Origin: Chloroflexota bacterium
GTDB lineage: Bacteria; Chloroflexota; Limnocylindria; Limnocylindrales; CSP1-4
Direction of reading: 5' to 3'
DNA: 6,900 bases
Assembly (NCBI GenBank): GCA_021801545.1
Contig: JAJYXX010000215.1
Coordinates: 1 to 6,900 of the forward strand
This document shows, piece after piece, positions 1-5,631 of the stretch (positions within the stretch are counted from its first letter, which is position 1; each line of letters begins with the position of its first letter). Below the pieces are notes generated by a model. The model did no database searches and had not been told where the DNA came from. It saw only the letters and a list, made by a program, of their open reading frames with translations. Position numbers and translations under genes: made by a program.

Positions 1-17
1 CCCAGTGCCGAGGTCCG

Positions 18-3000
18 ATGTTCCGTCCTGTCAGCACCAAGCCCGACCTGATCGCCCAGGAGCACAAGCTGCTCGCTCGCTGGGCCGAGCGCCGGACGTT
101 CGCCCGCCTGCGGGCCCAGAACGAGGGTGGCCCCCGCTGGAGCTTCCTCGACGGGCCGATCACGGCCAACAATCCGATGGGCGTCCACCACGCCTGGGGT
201 CGCGCCTACAAGGACCTCTTCCAGCGCTTCCGGGCGATGCTCGGCCACGACGAGCGCTGGCAGAACGGGTTCGACTGCCAGGGGCTGTGGGTCGAGGTGA
301 ACGTCGAGCGCGAGCTGGGCTACACGAGCAAGCGCGACATCGAGGAGTTCGGGATCGCGGAGTTCGTCAGCCTGTGCAAGCAGCGCGTCCTCACCTTCGC
401 CGCTCGCCAGACCGAGCAGTCGATCCGGCTCGGCTATTGGATGGACTGGAACGATCCCGACGAGCTGCGCCGCCTGCGCGACCTGCTGGCCGCCGACCCG
501 GGTCAGGTGACGACGATCCAGGGTCCCCACGGCCCGCTCACCGACACCGTCGAGATGCTCGTCGGCCGGCTCGGGATGCCCGACGTCGGTGGCAGCTACT
601 TCACGTTCTCGAACGAGAACAACGACCTGATCTGGGGCTTCCTGGCCGAATGCCACCGGCGCGGCTGGCTCTACAAGGGCCACGACACGATGCCCTGGTG
701 TGCCCGTTGCGGGACCGGGATCAGCCAGCACGAGATGACCGAGGGCTACCAGGAGCGCGAGGACCCCGGGCTGACCGTGAAGTTTCCGCTCCTCGACCGC
801 CCCGGCGAGGCCCTCCTCGTCTGGACGACGACGCCCTGGACGCTCACCTCGAACGTCGCGGCCGCGGTCGGCGAGGAGATCCGGTACGTCAAGGTGCGCC
901 AGGGCGACGAGCTCCTCTGGCTTGGCCGGGGGACGCTCCGCCGGGCGCTCAGCGGACCCTTCGAGGTGCTCGAGGAGCGGCCCGGGTCGGAGCTCGCCGG
1001 CTGGCGTTACGAGGGTCCGTTCGACGACCTGCCCGCGGTCCGGGCGGCGTTCGCAGCCGGCACGGCTGACGCGCCGGGCGTTCCCTACCAGCACCGGGTC
1101 GTCGTCTGGGACGAGGTCGGCGAGGAGGAGGGGACCGGGATCGTCCACATCGCGCCCGGCTGCGGCGCCGAGGACTTTCAGCTCGGCCGGCGGCTCGGGC
1201 TGCCGGCGATCGCGCCGCTCGACGAATCGGGCGTCTTCGTCGAGGGCTTCGGCTCGCTCTCCGGGCGCGATGTGCGCGACGTCGCGGAGCCGATCGTCGA
1301 ACGGCTCCGCGACGAGCACCGCTTCTACCGGCTCGAGACGATCAGCCACCGCTACCCCCACTGCTGGCGGTGCGGGACGCCGCTCGTCTTTCGCCTCGTC
1401 GACGAGTGGTTCATCAGCATGGGCCTGGTCTACGACCGGCCGCGCGACCAGCTGACCGCCGAGGAGATCGAGGCGAGCCTGCGCTACCAGATCATGGAGG
1501 TCGTCGACCGGATCCGCTGGATCCCCGCCTTCGGCTACGAACGCGAGCTCGACTGGCTCCTCAACATGCACGACTGGATGATCAGCAAGAAGCGCTACTG
1601 GGGGCTGGCGCTGCCGATCTACGACTGCCGGGCGTGCGGCACGATCGAGGTCGTCGGTGGGCGCGACGAGCTGCGCCGGCGCGCGATCGAGGGCTGGGAG
1701 ACATTCGAGGGTCACACGCCGCACCGGCCGTATGTCGACACGGTGAAGATCGCCTGTCCCGGCTGCGGGGCGCCGGTCGAGCGGATCCGGGATGTCGGCA
1801 ACCCGTGGCTCGACGCCGGGATCGTGCCCTTCTCGACGCTCCACTACCGCGAGGATTACGAGTACTGGGCGAAATGGTTCCCGGCCGACTTCATCACCGA
1901 GAGCTTCCCCGGCCAGTTCCGCAACTGGTTCTACTCGATGCTCGCGATGTCGACGGTCCTGCGCCGCCAGGAGCCGTTCCGGACGATCTTCGGCTACGGC
2001 ACGCTCTTCGGCGAAGACGGCCGGCCGATGCACAAGAGCTGGGGCAACGCGATCGAGTTCGACGAGGCGGCCGAGCGGATGGGCGTCGACGTCATGCGCT
2101 GGATGTTCGCGACCGCCCGCCCCGACGACAACATCCTGTTCGGCTGGCACGCCGGGGACGAGGCGCGCCGCCAGCTCCTCGTGCTCTGGAACGTCTACGC
2201 GTTCTTCGTCACCTATGCCCGGCTCGCCGGCTGGACGCCATCCGAACCCGCGCTCCCGGTCGCGGAGCGCCCGGCGCTCGACCGCTGGATCCTCGCCCGG
2301 GTGGCCGGGCTCGCCGCGCGGGTCGAGGACCGCCTGCGTGACTACGACGCACTCGCCGCCTCGCGGGCGATCGAGGGCTTCATCGACGAGCTCTCGACCT
2401 GGTACCTGCGCCGGTCACGACGGCGCTTCTCGCGCAACGACGATCCTGCCGACCGGAGCGCAGCCTTTGCCACGCTCCACACCGTGCTCGTCGCGATGTC
2501 CCGGATCCTCGCCCCGATCCTGCCCTTCATCGGCGAGGCGATCTACCTCAACCTCGTGACGACGGTCGACGAGGCCGCCCCCGACAGCGTCCACCTCACC
2601 CGCTGGCCGACCGCCGAGCTGGCGGGGTTCGGCGACGAGCGGCTCGAGGCGGCGATGGCGACCGCCCGCCGTGCCGTCGAGCTGGCCCGGACCCTGCGCG
2701 GGAGCGCCGGCCTGAAGATTCGCCAGCCCCTGGCGCGGCTCTGGCTCGCTCTCCCGGGCGGTGACCTCCACGAGCTCGATGCGCTCGTCGACCTGATCGC
2801 CGACGAGGTCAACGTGAAGTCGGTCGAGCTGATCGGCGACGAGTCGGCGCTCGTCGAGCGGCGGGTGAAGCCGCTCCTGCCGCGGATCGGCAGGAAGCAT
2901 GGCCCGGCGATCCCGGCGATCGTGGCCGCCGCCCGGGCCGGCGAGGTCACGTTCCTCGAGGACGGCTCGGTCCGGCTCGCCGGGGTGACGCTCGCCCCCG

Positions 3001-3362
3001 ACGAGGTCGAGATCCTCGCCACCCCGCGGCCGGGCACCGCGGTCGCCGACGACGAGGGCCTCGTCGTCGTCGTCGACACCGAGCTGACGCCCGAGCTGCG
3101 CGCGGAAGGCGACGCTCGCGAGCTCCAGCGGGCGATCCAGGACCTGCGCAAGGAAGCCGAGCTCGAGCTCGACGACCGGATCGAGGTCTGGATCGACGGC
3201 CCCGCCGACACGGTCCGCCCGTACCTGGCCACGATCGCCGCCGAGACCCTCGCCGACGAGATCAGGTTCGGGCCGGCCCCGGCCGACATCCCCTCCGCGT
3301 CGGTGAGTCTGGCGGCAGGTTCCGTCACCATCGGCTTGCGCCGGCGCCCGGCCGCCGGGTAG
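18..3362 (+). CDS. ileS: Isoleucine--tRNA ligase, type 2 (IleRS2-like), with altered HIGH motif
   Basis: Cytoplasmic class I aminoacyl-tRNA synthetase that attaches isoleucine to tRNA-Ile and edits misformed Val-tRNA-Ile. The protein is 1114 aa. In order: Rossmann N-half with a HIGH-equivalent GVHH at 55-58 and GFDCQGLWVE at 84-93; an extra segment at about 148-191; first zinc knuckle C228/C231 pairing with C449/C452; CP1 editing domain between them, with the Thr-rich TTTPWTLTSN at 270-279 and the GxVHxAPGxG block ending in the expected editing Asp (D386, nine after H377); ISKKRYWG at 522-529; second zinc site C537/C540 and C580/C583; KMSKS equivalent PMHKS at 670-674; anticodon-binding helices at about 750-870 (DRWILAR, STWYLRRSRRRF); and a C-terminal domain with TELTPELRAEGDARE near 1021. 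It lacks the C-terminal Cys cluster of type 1 IleRS, and its tail resembles type 2/eukaryotic-like enzymes. It is somewhat longer than typical type 2 proteins (about 1040 aa), partly because of the insert. The ATG at 18 gives the family-like start MFRPVS, with GAGGT at 10-14 only 3 bases before it; no in-frame start is visible further upstream. Family certain; subtype likely. Confidence 0.97.
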   Translation: MFRPVSTKPDLIAQEHKLLARWAERRTFARLRAQNEGGPRWSFLDGPITANNPMGVHHAWGRAYKDLFQRFRAMLGHDERWQNGFDCQGLWVEVNVERELGYTSKRDIEEFGIAEFVSLCKQRVLTFAARQTEQSIRLGYWMDWNDPDELRRLRDLLAADPGQVTTIQGPHGPLTDTVEMLVGRLGMPDVGGSYFTFSNENNDLIWGFLAECHRRGWLYKGHDTMPWCARCGTGISQHEMTEGYQEREDPGLTVKFPLLDRPGEALLVWTTTPWTLTSNVAAAVGEEIRYVKVRQGDELLWLGRGTLRRALSGPFEVLEERPGSELAGWRYEGPFDDLPAVRAAFAAGTADAPGVPYQHRVVVWDEVGEEEGTGIVHIAPGCGAEDFQLGRRLGLPAIAPLDESGVFVEGFGSLSGRDVRDVAEPIVERLRDEHRFYRLETISHRYPHCWRCGTPLVFRLVDEWFISMGLVYDRPRDQLTAEEIEASLRYQIMEVVDRIRWIPAFGYERELDWLLNMHDWMISKKRYWGLALPIYDCRACGTIEVVGGRDELRRRAIEGWETFEGHTPHRPYVDTVKIACPGCGAPVERIRDVGNPWLDAGIVPFSTLHYREDYEYWAKWFPADFITESFPGQFRNWFYSMLAMSTVLRRQEPFRTIFGYGTLFGEDGRPMHKSWGNAIEFDEAAERMGVDVMRWMFATARPDDNILFGWHAGDEARRQLLVLWNVYAFFVTYARLAGWTPSEPALPVAERPALDRWILARVAGLAARVEDRLRDYDALAASRAIEGFIDELSTWYLRRSRRRFSRNDDPADRSAAFATLHTVLVAMSRILAPILPFIGEAIYLNLVTTVDEAAPDSVHLTRWPTAELAGFGDERLEAAMATARRAVELARTLRGSAGLKIRQPLARLWLALPGGDLHELDALVDLIADEVNVKSVELIGDESALVERRVKPLLPRIGRKHGPAIPAIVAAARAGEVTFLEDGSVRLAGVTLAPDEVEILATPRPGTAVADDEGLVVVVDTELTPELRAEGDARELQRAIQDLRKEAELELDDRIEVWIDGPADTVRPYLATIAAETLADEIRFGPAPADIPSASVSLAAGSVTIGLRRRPAAG

Positions 3363-3365
3363 GCT
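3336..3365 (+). promoter_or_regulatory. Candidate sigma70-type promoter for lspA
   Basis: TTGCGC at 3336-3341 and TAGGCT at 3360-3365 are separated by 18 bases and match the loose TTGnnn / TAnnnT pattern used by housekeeping sigma factors of high-GC bacteria. The -10 element overlaps the TAG stop of ileS, which would place transcription starts near 3372. Only half of the -35 hexamer matches consensus, and such matches occur by chance, so this is a weak call. If real, lspA and the genes after it could be transcribed independently of ileS. Confidence 0.25.
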
Positions 3366-3405
3366 GGCGCGAACGATGGCACCGATCCGGGAGGCTCGAC
3401 GCTGC

Positions 3406-3438
3406 ATGAGACGAACATCCGCGCGGTGCGACGGGTGA
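3406..3438 (+). other. Possible 10-codon leader mini-ORF before lspA
   Basis: An ATG at 3406 follows a good Shine-Dalgarno sequence, GGGAGG at 3389-3394 (11-base spacing), and opens a 10-codon frame reading MRRTSARCDG that ends with TGA at 3436-3438. A further in-frame ATG at 3376 would make it 20 codons. The stop overlaps an in-frame GTG of lspA (3435-3437) in a GTGA arrangement, the usual geometry of translational coupling. The lspA frame itself has no obvious ribosome binding site. Whether the peptide is made is unknown; the alternative is chance or a sequencing indel that hides an ATG start for lspA. Confidence 0.25.
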
Positions 3439-3956
3439 CGGGCGCGCCACCGCTCGCGAGCGGTGTCCGGCGAGCCGGCCGCCGGCTCTGGCTCCTGTTC
3501 GGCGGCCTCGCCGCGGCCGTCTTCGTCACCGACCAGCTGGTCAAGGCCTGGATCGTCGCCGCCTTCGAGGTCGGCGTCCCGGTCGACGTCGTCGGCCCGT
3601 ACGTGCGGATCACGATCTCGCACAACACCGGCGCCCTGTTCGGCCTCTTCCGTGACCAGGCGGTCCTCTTCGCCCTGTTCAGCCTGGCCGTCATCGGCTT
3701 CATCGTCTGGTACCACGGACGGGGCGCCCGGAACATCGTCCAGTCGGTCGCGCTCGGGCTGCTCCTCGGCGGGGCGATCGGCAACCTCGTCGACCGGATC
3801 CGGCTCGGCTACGTCGTCGACTTCGTCGACATGGGGATCGGCACCTGGCGCTTCTACACGTACAACGTCGCCGACTCGGCGATCACGACCGCGATCCTGC
3901 TCCTGATCGTCCTGGCGCTCTGGTCGGGCCGGGCCGTCGGGTCCGACGGTGGCTGA
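3426..3956 (+). CDS. lspA: Lipoprotein signal peptidase (signal peptidase II)
   Basis: Integral membrane aspartyl protease (family A8) that removes the signal peptide from diacylglyceryl-modified prolipoproteins; it is the target of globomycin. The 176 aa length is normal for the family. Four hydrophobic segments lie near 22-44, 77-95, 105-122 and 149-168. Conserved blocks are TDQLVK at 35-40, HNTGALFGLF at 66-75, GNLVDR at 119-124, VVDFVD at 130-135 and YNVADS at 146-151. The catalytic pair by family comparison is D132 and D150, with N120, R124 and N147 also conserved. Adjacency to ileS is seen in many bacteria. The start is uncertain: GTG 3426 has no clear ribosome binding site, and GTG 3435 (codon 4) overlaps the stop of a mini-ORF that does have one. 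Either choice leaves a short Arg-rich cytoplasmic N-tail before the first membrane helix. The 3' end overlaps the next gene by 8 bases. Confidence 0.95.
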   Translation: MRRVTGAPPLASGVRRAGRRLWLLFGGLAAAVFVTDQLVKAWIVAAFEVGVPVDVVGPYVRITISHNTGALFGLFRDQAVLFALFSLAVIGFIVWYHGRGARNIVQSVALGLLLGGAIGNLVDRIRLGYVVDFVDMGIGTWRFYTYNVADSAITTAILLLIVLALWSGRAVGSDGG

Positions 3957-4917
3957 CGGCGAGGCCGCGGGCCGGGTGCGCTCGATCATCGTCCCGGAGG
4001 CCGCCGCGGGCAGCCGGGTCGACCGGATCGTGGCCGACGTGACGGGCCTCTCGCGGAGCTACGCTCAGAAGCTCATCTCGGCCGGCCACCTGACCCACGA
4101 GGGGCGCCCCCTGCGCGCCAGCGACGTCGTCGGCGGGGGTGAGCGCCTCGAGCTGTTCGTGCCGGCCGCGGCGCCGCTCGAGCTGACGCCCGAGACGATC
4201 GAGCTGTCGGTCATCTACGAGGACGACGACATCCTGATCGTCGACAAGCCGGCAGGGCTCGTCGTCCACCCCGCGCCCGGCCATGTGAACGGGACGCTCG
4301 TCCACGCCCTGCTCGGGCGCGGGACCGCGTACGGGGGGATCGCCGGCGTCCAGCGGCCGGGGATCGTGCATCGGCTGGACCGCGACACGAGCGGGCTGCT
4401 CATGGTCGCCAAGCACGACCTGGCGCAGGCGAGCCTGATGGCCCAGCTGAAGGCCCGGCGGGTGAAGAAGACGTACCTCGCCCTCGTCCACGGTTCGGTC
4501 GCGGCCGCCGTGGGGCGGATCGAGGCGCCGATCGGCCGCGACCCGAAGCACCGGACACGGATGGCGGTCGTGCCCGACGGCCGGCCGGCAGTGACCGGCT
4601 ACCGGGTCCGCGAGCGGTTCCCGGGCTGGACGCTCCTCGAGCTGGACCTGGTGACCGGTCGGACGCACCAGATCCGGGTCCACCTGGCCGCGATCGGCCA
4701 TCCGGTGGCCGGCGATCCGGTCTACGGGACGGGCACCTCGCGGCGCGGTCCCGAGGGGCTTGACCGGCTCTTCCTCCACGCCTGGCGGCTCGAGCTCACG
4801 GCGCCCTCCGACGGCCACCTGATCCGGGCGACCGCGCCGCTGCCGGCCGATCTCGAGGCGGTCCTCGAGGCGCTCCGCCGGTCGTCGGTCGACCGGCCCG
4901 AGGTGACAGCCCGATGA
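3949..4917 (+). CDS. rluD: RluA-family 23S rRNA pseudouridine synthase (RluD-like)
   Basis: Isomerises uridines to pseudouridine in structured RNA; RluD of this family modifies helix 69 of 23S rRNA. The 322 aa protein has an N-terminal S4 RNA-binding domain at about 21-70 (SRVDRIVAD, SRSYAQKLISAGHL) followed by the catalytic domain. It carries the family hallmark HRLDRDTSGL at 141-150, whose D144 is the predicted catalytic aspartate. Other conserved blocks are DKPAGLVVHP at 99-108, KTYLALVHG at 174-182 and GRTHQIRVHLAAIGHPVAGD at 237-256. The S4 plus catalytic layout and the length match RluD rather than the shorter RluA, RluE or RsuA forms, but the exact target uridines cannot be read from sequence, so the symbol is by similarity. 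The GTG start at 3949 lies within the last codons of lspA with no clear ribosome binding site, suggesting coupled translation; GTG at 3976 (codon 10) is an alternative. It ends in an ATGA overlap with gmk. The lspA-rluD neighbourhood is common in bacteria. Confidence 0.93.
   Translation: MADGEAAGRVRSIIVPEAAAGSRVDRIVADVTGLSRSYAQKLISAGHLTHEGRPLRASDVVGGGERLELFVPAAAPLELTPETIELSVIYEDDDILIVDKPAGLVVHPAPGHVNGTLVHALLGRGTAYGGIAGVQRPGIVHRLDRDTSGLLMVAKHDLAQASLMAQLKARRVKKTYLALVHGSVAAAVGRIEAPIGRDPKHRTRMAVVPDGRPAVTGYRVRERFPGWTLLELDLVTGRTHQIRVHLAAIGHPVAGDPVYGTGTSRRGPEGLDRLFLHAWRLELTAPSDGHLIRATAPLPADLEAVLEALRRSSVDRPEVTAR
4900..4906 (+). promoter_or_regulatory. Ribosome binding site of gmk
   Basis: GAGGTGA lies 7 bases before the ATG at 4914 and is the best Shine-Dalgarno match in the window. 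It sits inside the last codons of the rluD-like gene. It decides the gmk start in favour of 4914 over the second in-frame ATG at 4944, which has no such sequence before it. Confidence 0.75.
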
Positions 4918-4957
4918 CGTCCGGCGCACCGGCCTCCGACGTGATGACGTCCGGCGC
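4913..4957 (+). repeat. Short direct repeat at the gmk start
   Basis: The 15 bases GATGACGTCCGGCGC occur at 4913-4927 and again at 4943-4957, exactly 30 bases (10 codons) apart and in the same frame. Each copy contains an ATG and encodes MTSGA. Beyond the identical part, the rest of the 30-base unit matches at only about half of positions, so this looks like an old partial tandem duplication or chance similarity in a low-constraint N-tail. Confidence 0.7.
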
Positions 4958-5576
4958 GACGGGCCCGATCGAGGGTGCGCCCGGGGCGCTCCTCGTCATC
5001 ATCTCCGGACCGTCGGGGGTCGGCAAGGACACGATCATCGAGGCGATGCGCAATGCGCCCGACGGCCACGCCTACCACTACGTCGTGACGTGCACGACGC
5101 GGCCGCGCCGGCCGGGCGAGGTCGACGAGGTGAACTACCACTTCCTGGACCGGGAGCGGTTCCGCGCTCTGCGCGACTCGGGCGAGCTGCTCGAGTGGGC
5201 CGAGGTCCACGGCCACTGGTACGGGACGCCCCGGCAGCAGGTCCGCGACGCGCTCGCGGCCGGTCACGACGTCATCCTCAAGATCGACGTCCAGGGCGCG
5301 CAGGCGGTGAAGGAACGGGTCCCGGAGGCACTCCTGATCTTCGTCGTTCCGCCCTCCTTCGAGGCGCTCTTCCAGCGCCTGAAGCACCGGGCGACCGAGA
5401 CGGCCGACGAGCTGGAGCTGCGCCAGCGGAACGCGGCGCTCGAGCTCGCCCGCCAGGACGACTACGACTACGTCGTCGTCAACGAGACCGGCCAGGTCGA
5501 GAAGACCGCCACCCGGATCCACGAGATCATCGCCGCCGAGCATCGCCGGCGGCCGGGGCTGCGCGTTCACGTCTGA
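4914..5576 (+). CDS. gmk: Guanylate kinase
   Basis: Cytoplasmic nucleoside monophosphate kinase that phosphorylates GMP to GDP with ATP, feeding GTP/dGTP and ppGpp metabolism. The 220 aa protein has its P-loop GPSGVGKDT at 32-40. The GMP-binding segment is TTRPRRPGE at 61-69 (R63, R66, E69) with Y75; the next blocks are ELLEWAEVHGHWYGTP at 91-106 and ILKIDVQGAQ at 121-130. The lid region starts near RLKHRATETADELELR at 155-170, and YDYVVVNE lies near the C-terminus. In the GMP segment a glycine usual in the family is E72 (GEVDEVNY), a modest deviation. The first 22 residues precede the core fold and are poorly conserved; they contain a repeated MTSGA. The start at 4914 is supported by a strong ribosome binding site and by the 4-base ATGA overlap with the upstream gene, indicating coupled translation. 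In many bacteria rpoZ follows gmk; here a 55-base spacer and priA follow. Confidence 0.97.
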   Translation: MTSGAPASDVMTSGATGPIEGAPGALLVIISGPSGVGKDTIIEAMRNAPDGHAYHYVVTCTTRPRRPGEVDEVNYHFLDRERFRALRDSGELLEWAEVHGHWYGTPRQQVRDALAAGHDVILKIDVQGAQAVKERVPEALLIFVVPPSFEALFQRLKHRATETADELELRQRNAALELARQDDYDYVVVNETGQVEKTATRIHEIIAAEHRRRPGLRVHV

Positions 5577-5631
5577 CGGGTCTCGTCCAGCCGCGGCCCG
5601 GTCGCAGACGCTGGGCTGCGAGAATGGCGAC
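5577..5631 (+). other. Short spacer between gmk and priA
   Basis: The 55 bases hold no gene. A weak inverted repeat, CGCAG at 5603-5607 and CTGCG at 5616-5620, has only a 5-bp stem and no T tract, so I do not call a terminator. GAGAAT at 5620-5625 ends 6 bases before the priA ATG, a position that would suit the -10 box of a leaderless transcript, but there is no matching -35 and the match is only four of six. Read-through from gmk into priA is the simplest reading. Confidence 0.5.

Noticed and set aside
1..17. T-box or other leader control of ileS
   Set aside because: Only 17 bases upstream of the start are in the window, so nothing can be said.
5..1069. 354-codon plus-strand frame over ileS
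   Set aside because: It is an out-of-frame Arg/Pro/Ala-rich shadow of ileS, whose own frame carries all the synthetase motifs. The frames at 922-1455, 1370-2341 and 1792-2559 are rejected for the same reason.
3058..3077. GTC trinucleotide run in the 3' part of ileS
   Set aside because: It encodes a Val-Val-Val-Val-Asp strand inside the C-terminal domain and reflects codon preference, not a meaningful repeat.
2415..3989. Long 524-codon open frame on the minus strand
   Set aside because: It lies antisense to ileS, lspA and the start of rluD, has a low-complexity Asp/Arg/Glu/Pro composition with no recognisable motif, and is the expected shadow of GC-rich codons on the other strand. The minus-strand frames at 2543-3784, 3883-4929 and 4722-5633 are the same kind of artefact.
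5603..5620. Hairpin CGCAG/CTGCG as a terminator after gmk
   Set aside because: The stem is only 5 bp with an 8-base loop and no T-rich tract, so it is not distinguishable from chance in this base composition.
5620..5631. Leaderless promoter immediately before priA
   Set aside because: GAGAAT matches only four of six -10 positions and no -35 can be seen; position alone is not enough to call it.
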